DNA of 64,000 nt from Datnioides undecimradiatus. Its lineage: Eukaryota > Chordata > Actinopteri > Lobotiformes > Datnioididae. The stretch is taken from positions 7,230,215 through 7,294,214 of the forward strand of contig WARS01000016.1 in NCBI GenBank assembly GCA_008933995.1, written 5' to 3'. Each line of letters begins with the position of its first letter. Within the stretch, counting starts at the first letter, position 1. The notes under the pieces are model-generated. The model had not been told where the DNA came from. It ran no database searches and worked only from the letters and a program-made list of their open reading frames with translations. This document shows positions 48,101-62,400 of this stretch, in pieces. Both the position numbers and the translations under genes were made by a program.

Positions 48101-51100
48101 AAACAAGTTTGGGATTTTTAGTGGCATAAAATGGTGTGAAAATAAGTTTAAACAGAATATTTTTTGACTAATTCTTTTAAAAGAAATAAACAAAAATGCG
48201 GCTTATCTTCAACCAACAGAGGGTGGACTGGAAATACGCAGTATAAATGTTCACCTGGACTCCAAGAATTCCAAAAACAATGAAGAAAGCACAGCAGATG
48301 AGGACAATATTCCCAATGGGTCTGAGAGATGTGATCAGAGTCTCCACCACCAGTTTTAGACCAGGAGCTCGACTGATTACCCTGTGAGACACACACACAC
48401 AGTCCCAGTCACGCTTCGTAAGAGCGCAGGATAATATTAATGGAGTAAACACACCAGAAAAGCTCCTGAATTCCTACCTGAGTGGTCGCAGTGTGCGGAG
48501 CAGACGAAGCACACGCAGGATTCCTAGGATTCGATTACCACTTGCTGATGCGATGGAGACCAGGATGTCCACCAGCGACACAAACACCAGCAGTCCGTCT
48601 AAGACATTCCAGCTGCTCTGCAAGTACACGCCTTGTCCAAAGTAAAGGCCCATAGCTACCACCTTCACACACACACACACACACGCACACACATTCAACA
48701 AAATTACTCAAATCGTAAAATAATATGAGGTATAAAATGAGACTGAAAGCAATTCTGATCCCCACCGAGGGAGAAAATTGCCCTTTTACAAGTAAGATGA
48801 GAAAATGACTTTGGAGTGAAGTGCTCATTCAGAAAACGTGTCTTGTTATGGTTACCTTGATCATCATTTCACCCACGAAGATCACAGTGAAGATGTAATT
48901 GGACACACTGAGGAACACCCGCTCCTGTCACACACACATACGAGCGCGAGCGCGTGGACAGATACACACAGAGAAGCACGTCTGTCAGTTAAAGGGTTTC
49001 GTGTCTCAGAAGCTTTAGCTTTGATTCTGGACTCAAACTAATGGCGACATAACGAGCTGAAAACAAATCCATTACGACTGTAGCAGAAACATAATAAAAA
49101 CATACTGAGAACAGCACGTGTTCTTATAATGACTCCGAAAACGCTCTTACATCAGCAACAAGCAGATGAACCCAGCTGTAACCGACAGCTTGAGCTGTGT
49201 TGTGTGTGTGTGTGTGTGATCTGTGTGTGTTTCTATTTTTGCGAGGACTCATATTAAATTTTGAGCCTTGGCAGTGAGGACATTTTGCCTTCACCTCGTT
49301 AAAGGGCTGTTTGAGGCTTAGGCTGGTTGTTCATAATTAAGATTATAGTCAGATTTAGCAAGTGTGTGCGCGCGTGTGTTTGTGTATGTGTGTGTGTATG
49401 TGTGTGCGTGTGTGTGTCTTACCATGCTGTTGGGTTGTATGTCCGGTCTCTCCAGTGCTATGGTGATACAGTTGAGGAAGATGAAGATTAGGATCACATG
49501 ATCAAACATCTTGTGACCAATGACCTTCTGACACCACAGCCTGAACCTAGAGAGACAAGAAGAGAGAGGAGCATCACCAGACATTTTTCATATGATCTCT
49601 GTTTATCACACATCACCCACGTCCCTGCATTGGTTAACACAACGTGTGTGTTTTCGCTAGATTTAATTGATAAAAGTGAAAATTGTAATACTAAGCCGTA
49701 GCTTTATCCTTCACACTTTAACTGTGAATTTTCACACATGCCGTGGTTTGAGCCACCCATGCCAGACAGGAGGATTTAAGGGGCCGAGCAGCGTGAGTGC
49801 AATTTTGTGTGTGTGCGTTCATGTGGTGTGTATTTACTCGTTGTGTGGGGCGAACAGATAGAGAGACCAGTCCTCATGCTCCAGGCACCACTGAGGCTCA
49901 TATGGCTCCAAGATCTTTTTCAGCTTCTTACATAAACTCTGGAAGGAGCACACACACACACAAAAGTACAAATTCAGTTTGCATATTACAATGTACACTC
50001 ATTAAAAGACTAAAATTATGCTGTGTTTCGTGTCTTATAATATAGATTTTTTTTTTTTACACGATTGTACACGTACAGAAAAATTCACAAACACAGGGAA
50101 GGTTTATTAAACAATGTTCCCAATATTCCCTCCACCATGCTCATAATTTAGATTCAGCTAATTAAATATTTTCAAAGTTACATAAGAGTGTAAGGCCACT
50201 ACGGTTGAAATTTATGCTTGCGCGAGATAATTAGCAGCAGCAGTTTTTGAACTTGTGAGCAGGCCTAAACAAGTTCTTTCATTAACTTGTTTTAACTAGG
50301 AACAACGTGGGACACCATCAAAAATGCCTTTTACTTTTGATTTTAACACAAACAACTTTAAAAGCCTAATGTCTATGTTTTTTCACCAGGTCAAACAGGT
50401 GCGGTGCTATAACCCAGTTACAAATCTGTGCAGCTTAGTTAAGATCCCCTTTATTTATTTATTTTAATTTTTAAATAAAGATATAAATAATAGCTAATGA
50501 CCAGCAACTGTGTTCCTAGTCTGATCTTTGGCTTTGCACTTGTGCTGAGTGTGTAGCCCATGATGGTTATATGTGTGTGTGTGCTTGTTAGGCTAAAGTT
50601 ATTTGAACATGTTCTGGTCAGGAGATTAATGTATGTGGAAAGTCATAAAAATCGACTATGTTGTTAGCACCCCACACTCTGCTCAACCTCCCCTTAGCAC
50701 CAGGGGCTGGTCATGTGGGCAAATAAATCAATAACATAAATGTAGAGAGCTGCACCTCCTCAATCTCGTCCTCTTCCTGATCACTGTGGTAATGTGTCGT
50801 CAGGGGAGCATCATCACAGCAATGGTCAGGGAGGTGAAAGGTGGTGCCATTGCAGTCAGGTGGGTGTAGCACAGGCACCTGCAGGTACTCTGGCTGGTCC
50901 AGAGATTGCTCCCTGCTGCTGAGGTTGGAGCTCGAGTGTGTGTCGGACAGCAGGGACTCCATCTCCCCTGACTGGCTCTTCCTGTGGAGGCTGGGAGCTC
51001 GGCCGATGCTGGTCCAACTGGACCGCCGGCTTTCTGGTCCGTTGTCCCACAGAGACTGAGAAGACACCTGCAAGCGGCAGGAACAACTAGCTGCATTTAT

Positions 51101-53346
51101 GACTGACTATTTTATCCTTCACAGATTAAAGGCACCCTGTGGAGCTTGTGAACCAATGTTTTTATCCTTTATTTCATTTGTATGCTGTGCTCTTTCAACC
51201 TGCATGTGAAGACAAACGCTAGAGCTGCACAACTCATTGAATTATGATCACATTATGAAATCTGGTCTCTAGGGTGATCTCATTTTTATGCCAAGTTTGC
51301 CTTACTGGGGGGGGCTGTTGCATCAAAACAAATTCTTCTAATTTCTTCTAAAGCTGTATCAACAAATGACAGGCGAGCTTTATTCCTGGATATTGGTGCA
51401 AATAATTTCACACAAGCGTGAGACACAAAGCAAAGAGAAAGAAGTTTAGGAAGAACAAAACAATCTCAAAGCAGAATTCCAGCAATGGTGAAGAAGAACA
51501 GACAGATTCATCCACTGCCAGTTCGGGCAAAATCCCTGCGCTTGTACATAAAAGACCACAGCGTGTCATGTGTGAAACTGCATTTGAAGATGATCATAGT
51601 CAAAGGAACATTTGTCACTTAACAAGCAAAAGAAAATCTTTGTCACCAACAACATCCACAGCTTAAAAAATGAATGTCAGGCTAAAGTATAACCAAGAAT
51701 CAAGGGAGAAAATGTGATTATGTAGTGAAAAGAAATTGTAATGTTTATTTTGACCAAAATCGGCACCCCGACAGAGCGGGAAACAAACAAGTCTGAACTC
51801 AATTTGAATTCCACTTTAAAAGAAATAGATCCAATTCAGATAGGTGGAGGACAGGACAGACTGAACAAGACAGACGACCCAAACAGATTCTAATAGAGAG
51901 AGGACTCTGAGAGCAGCAGGCCAGCATTGATCAGGCAATGATGGCTGCAATACATGTCACCTTTACCTGCGCTGCCCAGGTTAAACTCTCTGTCACTCTG
52001 AGTGATTCTGTAAATCAACTTTTCTACTGGTAGTCAACGTGGTGATAATATACTGGAGGTGGACGCATGTGTCCATGGCTTACCGGTGACCTCTGCTCAA
52101 TGCTGTTGATGTCCATGGAGGCAGCACTCGCCCGGCGTGACTGGCTGGAGTTTATGGTGGGCGTGGCTGCAGTGTGCGTGATGACTGGCAGAGGAGGTGG
52201 AGGAGGTTGGGGCATGGACGCTTTGGGGTTCAGGAGACCATTGGGGCTCAGCATCATGGCCTGGATCTTGAGCTCTGTGCACAAACATGACCAGTGTTTT
52301 ACATTTTATTGTCATAGTTTTGACCAGAATTTGTGTCAGTTATGATCAAGAATGTAGCTGCCATTGAAGACACAAAGGTCAAGATGACAACTGTATATTT
52401 TTTTTGGTTTTGTTTTGGGTATTTGGGGACCTGAAGTGTATTTTTTTCTAATTTAAGAATACACAAGTTAAAAGACAAAGACTAAACTTTTTAAGAAACT
52501 AAAATCCAATCAGTAAAATCACTAGAAATTAGACACTGACAAAAGTAATAATAAAAGTTAAAATGACTAAATATTTTACAAAAAAAACTATGGTATCCCA
52601 GCATCCAAACTAAAGAACATTTTACAGTTCCTTTATTATTATTCGAGGTTGGATGGGGCTCATTGTCATCTAAACAGGAAAACTATGTGCATTACACGGA
52701 TATGTCAAGTACTGTAGGTAATGGTTAATCAGCAATTCTGGTCTATAAACAGTGTTCAGTGTTCAGACAGCTTAGGCAATAATATCAAAGTGTGTTTAAA
52801 ACCTGTACAATCACCTAAAGCTGTCACTGTATTGACCAAACTTAGCAATAAAGTTGGTATGTACAATCTTAATATTTCCAGTAGGAAAAGGGAACAAAAC
52901 AACAGCAACAGCACCTTAGTTGTAATAAACCAAACTTTTCCTCGAACAAAGAGTTTGTACCTGCGGAGTACAGCTCTCTCAACTTCTCCTCATCCTCGTA
53001 AGAGAGTGACTGTCGCTCATCATCTGTCTCAGATCTGTTGGCATCGCCCTAAAACACACACACATACACGGCACTGGGATCACCACTATCATCATAATCA
53101 TAACCATATACTTTGCTTTTCTCAGTGTCTGTCGACTGTTGAAAAATATGAGCAAGTCGAGGGGGAAAGACTGAGGGACAAAGAGCGGGAGGCAGACGGG
53201 CGGAGGGGATCTCCAGTGTTCTCTAGTTGAGTTATGTGCATGGCTTTGGCAGCGATCTCCTGTAGTCACGCCAATAAAGCTTTACTGAATTTAATTAAAA
53301 TTCACGCCAGAAAGATGGAGGCAGACGGCTTTGGCAAAGGGTATCA

Positions 53347-53384
<38 letters not shown>

Positions 53385-53405
53385 GTCAGAGAGAGAGTGT
53401 GTGAT

Positions 53406-53437
<32 letters not shown>

Positions 53438-56400
53438 CGAGAGAAAGAGAGAGAGAGCAAGTGCTCTCTGATGCCGGAGATAAAAGATGAAAACTAAACA
53501 ACAAAAGCTCACCAGCTGTGAATGGCAGGCGATATCAAACACATCCCTACCCTGGAGAGTATTGTGTGTGTATGTGCGCGTGTGTGTGTCAGTAAGAAAA
53601 AGAGATAGAGAGAAATTGAGGGAGAGAAAATGGGATAGAAGGGGGGAGAGAGATAGAGGAAGGGAGGATAACTAGGAAATAAAGAAAAAAGAGTGATGAT
53701 AAAGAGAGAGGGAACCACACAGGCAGGATGGTAGAGATTATTCTCTTGTAAGCAGCTTTGGTATCATCAGCACAACAGAGCTCAATTAGTCTCGTTCTCT
53801 CTGCCTCATTCTCTAAGTAGCTCAAATAAAACTGCAGCTTTGCCCTTACTTCGGCTTGAAAGCCCTCAACCAAAATGGCTACAAGCAAGTTGAAGAGGAC
53901 GTAGTTGCCAAAGGTCATGAGGGCTACAAAATAGAGGGCAGCCAACGGCGAGGTGGAGGCCATCCCGTTATACAGCACCGCGTTCCAGTCTTCCTGTGTG
54001 AGGATCTGCAGATGGGAGGAGATAAGAAAAACACACCATCAAACACAACGACCGATCAGAAATGCACACGAATGCAACGCTGCCAGTAGCTGTGCTAAGC
54101 ATCAGAATATGAGGAATAGGAGCGGATTCTCCCTTTAATATCTCATTGTCAGTTGAACAGTAATGATGCTCATCAGTGTTAAATGAGCTCCTGTGGAGTG
54201 CGTGTTTCATTACTCTTCCTCCCCCTCTGCTTGTGAAGCGTATCTTACCTGCCCACTGGGAGAGTTTTTATATTTTGTTGAAAAGTCGAGCCTAAGTACT
54301 CCCAAACTGGAGCAAATGAAATAATGGAGAAGATCATCAGTGTACCACTGGTGACAGCAGCAGCTGCTGCTTGAACTTCATCCCAGTTCATTTTAAAATT
54401 ACATTCAGGGTAAATCCATATACAGGGAAGGTCCTGGACATGACCTTTTGTCGATGTATTTGTTTGTATTTGTGTGAGTGAAAGAGTGCATGTCGGTATG
54501 TTTGTCTAACCTGAAACACAGTGACAGTTGCCCAGAGCAGAGAGTCAAAGTTTTTTCTGTCAGGTAACGTGTCTCCACTATCTTGTCGCAAACCAAATTT
54601 GCACCCGAACAGATGCATCCCCAAGATACTGCAACACACACACACATGCAGGTACACACAACACAATGAGAAAATACATTACTTTCATTTCCTGGTAATT
54701 TAACGCAGCAAGATGCAGCTATGCTGCCTGTGTGAATAATTGTGTTTGTATAAAAGGTGATGATACATGTGGTAATATGTCCAGGAACCAAGTAAGAAAG
54801 GTCAGCAGTAACGATTATGATGTTTGAAGTATAATCAGTTTAATTAAAGCAGAGAACACAGTTTGGCTTTAATTTCAGCCTGCACTATTGCCATCTAGAG
54901 AATATACCTGAATATGAATATAAAGAGCATCAGCAACATGCAGAACGTGGCCACATTGTCCATAGTCTTCATCAGCACCACCAGCTGCCTCCTCAGGGCA
55001 GGAAGGAACCGGACCAGCTTCAAGACTCTTAACAGACGAAAGGTACGCAGCACAGACAAGCCTCCCTCTGCCTCGCCCACTATTTCCCACACACTAAAAC
55101 ACACACAGTTGACAAGCAGAGCATGAACGCAAAGTTAAATTCACATTAAAGCAACCAAGGAATCAATATGTGTTTAACCTCAGCTATAATTCTTCAGGAG
55201 TTAGCATCACAAAGAAAAGCCTCCCTTCCAGATAGAAAAAAGTGCAAAACTATTTTTCCAGTGACATGCAGCGACTGAAAAGAGGAATGCTGCTTACAAT
55301 TTACCAGCCAATAAAGGAGGTGTGAGCAGTGTGCACAGTAAACAAGCAAAGCCTTCAAGCACAGATACATAATTTAGCTTGTAGTATGACATAATGGAGT
55401 GAATACAGGCCTCCCGAACTAAGAGTGCCACTTCATGGCTCCACTGCCAGAGACAGCATCAGTTTGAGTGACGTGATCGGTGACAGTTTGAGAGATGTGC
55501 TGACTGAGTGGCCCCACCTGATGATGACTATGACGCTGTCGAAGCCATTGTAGGGGTTCTTGATGTAGCCAAAGAGCCCGAGAGCCAGCAGCTTCAGCAG
55601 CATCTCCAGACTGAACAGACTCGTGAAAACCATGTTACTGATCTCCAAAATATCCGTCAGCTCTTGTGGCTGAAGAAGAGCCGTGTTTGTGGAGAGAAAA
55701 GCAGGAGAGGGATTGATGTACAGATACTGGACAGGCACACAGTAAAATGAACAGATAAACAAAGACAGACAGACTCACAGAGAGGAGGGCAGTTGACTCA
55801 ACATGTCAGGAATTTCCAAAATGCTAGTCGAGGCTCTAGAGTAAGCTTATGCAGATATATACAGAGAGCGAAGCTACCCCAGGATGTGAGTGCAGGTGTG
55901 TTTTCATCCACAATCCTTTGGAGTTGAATGAGGGAATGCACTTTCATTATTAATACTGCTGATATGACTTTAAAGCGGTGGTTCTCAAACTAAAGGGCTG
56001 GCAAAGAGAGGCGCACACACGACTGGAAGGAAAATTATGGCGTATATCTCAAGATGAATGAATCAGATTCATATTAAACAAGAGTGTTCTCGCGTTAGCA
56101 AGGTCACCGAGACTGACTGACACTGCAAAACTCTTACACAAGTCTTATCTCATTAGCACGAGTTACATATAATATATTAATAAAATAACATTTAATTTGG
56201 ATTGTTTGTAATGATCACATCATTATTATTAGCTTGTCACAACAAAATGTGCATGAGAGGCATTATAATTTCACAGAATATGTTAAAGACAATATGCAAA
56301 ATGTTGCATGTCCAAAGTCTAATATGTTACTGTTTTCAGATTAAAAACTACACAACCAAGTTTAGAGTCACCTATTATACCGATGTCTTTCTTCTGTCCT

Positions 56401-59400
56401 TCAACAACACATTAGCATAGATAGAACTGCATCAGTTTGAAGTAGTTTGGGTCTCAAAAGAAGAATAATGTAATGATTAAAACTTTCATTTAGCTGATGC
56501 CCCCACAGAATTGCCTGACAGGGAATAACACAGTTTCAAATATTTTTATTTTGAAATTCTTTTCCAGTCCAAAAACGTGAAGTGACCAACAATCGTTATT
56601 GAACCATGACAGTGCTCTGAATATTTTATTTTTCAGAGGATCTCTTCAGTCTACTCAGTGGGTAGACTGAACAGGTGCAGGCTGTGATTTGTTGGTGCAT
56701 AGTAAGTTTAGATGTTATTCAAACGCTAGACACCAGACAAACCTAGTTCTATTTTAAAGCTGTAAGAATAACTTAATCAATCAATGACTGGTGATTTCTT
56801 ATATTCTCATTTAAACTGTTAACTTCATCTCTTTCTGCTCTTTCAGTTGTCAGCCAACCACTGTGCAGCATTTTCTTCACAATGTACCAACCAGTACTTA
56901 TTTGCAGACCCTTCAAATTAAGTAACATTTATGTATAGAAAGAAGACTTCCTACCCTCTTAAAGAACATAGAAAACATAAAATAGTCCTCTCAGCGTCCT
57001 GACCGTACCAAATCAAGCTTTTTTAGCTAGGCCATTCCAAACTTTTGAACGGTACTGTGTGGTATTGAAAACACCTAAGCTGTACCGTGGCACTGGGTGA
57101 CATTTCTTATTCACAGTCAATACGGTCACTGTGGTTTCTTTCTCCCAGCTCTTAAAACCAACAAAGCAGTGTAAACCAAGTAACTGTGTATCTGAGCATG
57201 CTCAGTGACATCTGCTTGACACAGCTACTCTCTGGAGAGAAAAAAAAAAAACCCCAAACAAGTCTCTCAGGTGTCGAGATTAAACTGCACTGGTCACGTT
57301 CACTGACACGAGGGAATGTCATCCAATGAAACTATATGGCTCTCACGTGCACAAAGTCGTTTTCAGACGACAGTAGGTTTCTATGGCGCAGAGGGAAAAA
57401 AGCTTCTTTGGCCAAAGCATTTATATATTATTATATTCATTCATACATTTTCATTGTTGGTTTTGGTCCCTTGAGAAGATTTGTGAATAATAGAAAAGGA
57501 TAAAATAGTGCTGGCCTTATCCTTAAATATTAGCCATTCAAGAAGTTAAGGCCATCCACATCTGTCATATTATTCAAGAAATGGGCCACATGCATTCTCC
57601 CCTGCGTCTCCTGCAGTCTATCCCTGCCTTTCAGCCAATCACAATGTCAGATCTGTCCTCCTCCTCCTCCTCACTCCTCCATTCGCTCTTGCTCATTTCT
57701 CTCACTCTGCCCGGTCTCTCTGCCGCCGCTCACTCTCTCTCCTGTCCCAGGGTCACGCTTTAATTAACACTTCAGGTCTTATGAGTTTCTCCATCTCCCG
57801 ATACATGCGTGCGCACACACCCACACACCGTCACGCACACACACAGACAGATACGCGCACATACACACACACGCACACGCACACTGATACACTTCGTGAT
57901 CCCATATGCTTGGTGCTGTAAGTGTTGATTGGAGGGTAAGTTCATTGACTCCACCACACACAGTGATTAGCACATCCATTTTCAATCAAACTGTAGTCGC
58001 ATACAATCTGCAAGAGGCACGCACATAGCTATACACGCGCACACACAAACATACCTGCTCGTGGTACTCTATGCCCATCGACAGTGTGTTAATAAGGATG
58101 GCAATCATGATTCCTCTGTTGAAGTATCTGCTGCCAACGATGAGATCCAGTTTAGCTCGGAGTGCTGCCCAGCAACGCTCGCACAGCCTTTTCTTTGGCT
58201 TAGACACCTGTGCATCACCGTGGCAGGGGCTGCTACAATGGCATGGACAGTTACTATGACATGGGCTGTTGCCATGACATGAGTTGCTGTACCCATGCTG
58301 CTGGTCTTCAGTCTGCTCATTAAAATTTTCGCTGTCACTTAGTTGGTTGTAGTAGATGCAGTACGGGCATACTGAAGACTCTCCTGGGACTTCACCTGGC
58401 AGCGGTAAGGCAGGATGACCAACGCATCCACCTGCACAGACAGACAGAGGAGGTGATATAGACACACAATAATCCTACATGCACAAGGGCATGGTTAATA
58501 GTTGATTCTGTATGTTGGACATTTTGTCATTCAATATATTCTCTGCACGGTAAAGGACAGCACCTTCATTTCATTTCTGAGAAACAAAAATTCAATAACA
58601 TGGAAGCTACTGTGCAGTTGGGATGCTTTTGTGCAGAGGGGGAGTTCTTTTATTAGAACAGGGATGTGTGTGCATGTGCTTGTGTGTGAGTGTGTACGTG
58701 TGTTGGGGGGAAGGGGCATGGAGTGAAGCGGGAGTAAGATTTCAGCGGAATTCATTATCAAGCAGCTCGGGAGGAATGCTCCAATGACATAACAACAAAC
58801 ACTAATCTAGCACAAGCAGTTCACTTGTCATCACAATTACAACAAATTCATGTTTTACTGGAGACTGATATAGTAAATCCAATCTAGGAGCTCTTTGGTG
58901 TGTGTCTATAGATAATATGGGCTGCAAGGAAACTTTGCTGAAACACACACAAAATAGACTCTTCTAGAGCTGAATTGTGGCCCAAGATCCCTTGTGTATG
59001 TAACAGCATACTGAATAATTTCTACTCCTTTTTATGTGCATGGGAAGTTTTCCAACTACAATTATTATTTATGTCTCAATTTTATAAAAAAAAAAAAAAT
59101 TTGAGACGTCTTTTCTGCATTACTTAACTGATTTCACTAATTAGGGTCAGTGTACCCATCAAGGGGAGCAATACTGAGCCTGTGAAGACAGCTGCGTGTC
59201 TTCTGAGACTGGAGGAGCTTTGTAAAATCTGAGAAAGCAGCACCCGATGATGAGGTTTACATTTTTTGTGGAAAGTCTTCGTTACCAACTGATGATATAG
59301 AATTTACAGGTGCTTTTGGAGTGCGTCATACAAGCGAATCAAAGTCAAGATGTCTTAGCGTCTACCACTTTGATTTTAACCATCCATTTCGAAGTTTCTC

Positions 59401-62400
59401 TGAAGTGACTCAATTTTATGGAGTGCCACTTAAAACGGTTGACATCTGGGGAATCAGAACCTTAAAATTCTCAAGGATCCTGTGGGAGGAATTTTTGGCA
59501 AGTTCTTGACTCAAAAAAAGGAGTAGGGTTTATCACAGCTTGACATTGTCTCTGGCAAGACCTGTTGTTGACCTTTTCAAAAAAGGATTTCTCTAATGCC
59601 CTGAGAAACAGACCATGTGGCAACTGTGCACACTGTTGTAAATGTGTTTTCTTTTTTTTTTTGGTTTCATGCACCAGATCCCTTATTCTGCATCTTTCGT
59701 GGTCCACAAATGCCATAGGACTACAATATCCCAAGTGTGATCTTATGTAAGACATGCACAGATGTGTTGCCTTGGGTCTAATTGCCTGAATGTATAAATA
59801 CACCACAGTGTTCTTGTGTTCAGTTTGCCTCGTGGGTCTGATCAAGGCCTATGACCAAAAGCTTGACTGTGTATTAAAAAATGTGCAGGCTGTAGCATTT
59901 GGAAGCTCCTCTTCTTTCTTATGCTGCTTTAAGCACCAAATTAAATTCATTAGAATTGAAAGACGTCAGAGATCTGCAGGTCTAAATGCTACTGGGGAAA
60001 AAAACAGAACTAACATAGATACAGGTTAAAAAAAAATCAGTCTGACAAACACAAACTAGTAACACTGCTCAAATACAGGCCCTCCTATATTTCTGTATTT
60101 ATCTATGACCTTGGCAGCTCTCACACTCACACACTAACAGACACAGACACACCCCCTCATTCTCACCATGCTCCACCACAAGCTGAGGCAGTCTGTTGAC
60201 CGTCTCTGTGGCAACCAGGCCCTTCTGGTCTTGCCCCATTGCATCCAAGTGACTGAAGAGTGGCGATATGAAGGGATAATTAAAACCATTCCCTCCATTG
60301 CTGACAGTGGGCTCAGACTGAGGCTGATGATGCTGGTGATGATGCTGGTGATGACGATGATAAAGCTGATGAAGGTGTGACAAGTCATTGGGAGCATGGC
60401 CTGAGTGTCGGTGGGCAAGTCCATTCATTTCCCCGACTCCGCCTCCTCTGGCGGATCCACCGCCTCTGTTTTTCCGGCACATGCAGTTAAAGTGTGTCTG
60501 AGCATAGCAGCGGGACAGTCTTCGCCACGCCTTGCGGCCCAGATGCGCCACATAGCGGATGATCTCTTCATAGCAGCTTCCTGGTTGGCTGTCACTGGCC
60601 AGCGTGGAGGCTGATTGGTGGAGCTGGCGGGCGCGCTGCTCCGATTTCATTAAGGCGTGTTCTCTTTGCTTCGTTTCAGAAAACTGGGTTGCTATGACGA
60701 CCAGGCACAGGTTGATCATGAAGAAAGAGCCCACCTGAGCATGACAACACTAACATTACACACTGTTGTAACACTCACAGTACATTACACTTCATGTAGC
60801 TGTTATCCATGCTTGTGTGTGTGTGTACTTACTATAATGAGGAAGATGAAGTAGATGAAGTTGTAGAAAGAATGTGCATCCATAACGTAGTACATGATGT
60901 CTACCCAACCTTCTAGAGTAATCACCTGTATGAGAGTACACACACAGAGCCAGAGTAATCACAGTAGAAGTGTCCTGTGCACTGTGCATGTCATTCATTG
61001 GCGTGTGTCCCTGTAGACAATCCCCTCAAACATTTACCTGAAAAATAGCGATCCATGCATATCCAATGTTATCAAAATTAATAGCTCCTTTGTGTGGGTT
61101 TATTTCCCCAGCCCGACACTCATTGTAAAACTGGTACCAGTTCACGCATGACACTGGTTCATCTACTCCAGGTCCCATCTCTGGACGCGCCTCCTCAGCT
61201 CCAAGGAAGCAAGAAGTCCCAGCTACACGGCGGCGAGGCACATCAGAGCACCGAAGCATCCCGTTCTCTCTCTCCGTTGAGCAGATGAAGGGGTGGTCAT
61301 CGGTGCCATCTGGCCGATAATAGCCACTCAGAAAGGAAATATTATATCTCCTGAAGATAAATGGTGACAGAAGAATAAAACACAAATCATTTCATTTCAC
61401 TGTATTTACTAAGTGGTAAACAATGATTAACTTATTTGCAGTGATGAGATCTAATGAGAAAAGTCAAACAAAACTTGTTTCATTATTGTTGACAAATCCC
61501 CTCAAAAGACCAAAACCAACAACGTTTGAGTCTGTTTCTCAGTACTTTCCAACTTCTTTTTTCTGTCTCTGGCACTCAGCCCCAAGCCCATTTGCTCCTT
61601 AAGAAGATGTAAATCTTTAAAAATGGGTCACAAAAATATAAATATTAGCATTATTTTTAGCAGTTTTGTAGTTTTGGCAGTGAGTACTCATACAGGAGTA
61701 CATATTGCATTTGTTGGGGACTATTTTCAGATATGGATTAAAAGACATTTGTTGCGCTGGTGGGTATTTAGAAAAACAGGGTCTTGCATGCGAGATTGAC
61801 TCAAAATAAACTACAGAGCCATCCGTTAAATGAAGGAACCTGTGTGGCTCAATGATGTTCAGTTAGTTTGGAGCTCTGTGGAACAGAGGAAAAAGCTGCG
61901 TCAGGCTTTGGCTACACAAATAACCCGTTTTAGTCAAATCAATACATAGGTTTTGGTCCTTTCACAGAATTTGTTGACAATAAGAAAAATATAAAATATT
62001 GCAAGTGTTAAGCTTTAAACTGCTCCCCAAAAAGGGCCTAAACTACAAACAATAAGTTTCTGGACAATTCCGGGAAAAGCTCAGACAATTTTTAGGAAGA
62101 TAAATCATCTTATCGACCTTTTGTTTGTACAAAAGGTCTGTTTTCTGAAAAAAAAACCCAGAAAGACACTATGAAATACCTAAGGGTGCTAAAGGAGGAA
62201 ATGAGCAGACAGAGAGAAATACAGATGAAGGAGAAAAAAGAAAGAGAGAGGGAGGGTGCAGAGGACAGATAAGCAATCAATCATCGGTGGTGTAGAGAGA
62301 GGTCACTGAGGAGCAGTGCTCCCTCACTTCTTATTAGGAAAGGTCAATTTGTTGTTTATGAAGCAGAGATAATCCAAATTGGGAACGGAAAACAAATGTA

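Larger units (their letters stand above)
53850..58431 (-). other. cacna1h: cacna1h end of I-II loop and domain II
   Basis: Five exons. The first (58431-58055) carries CPYC, a Cys/His-rich insert, CERCW and IIS1 ([24 protein letters not shown]). The others give IIS2 ([21 protein letters not shown]), IIS3-S4 ([22 protein letters not shown]), IIS5 ([22 protein letters not shown]), the pore glutamate in TQEDWNA, and IIS6 ([21 protein letters not shown]). Confidence 0.92.

Noticed and set aside
59320-60030. Possible Penelope-like retroelement ([12 protein letters not shown] motif)
   Set aside because: Only one short Cys motif fits, no catalytic residues are visible, and the frames are broken up; family cannot be named.
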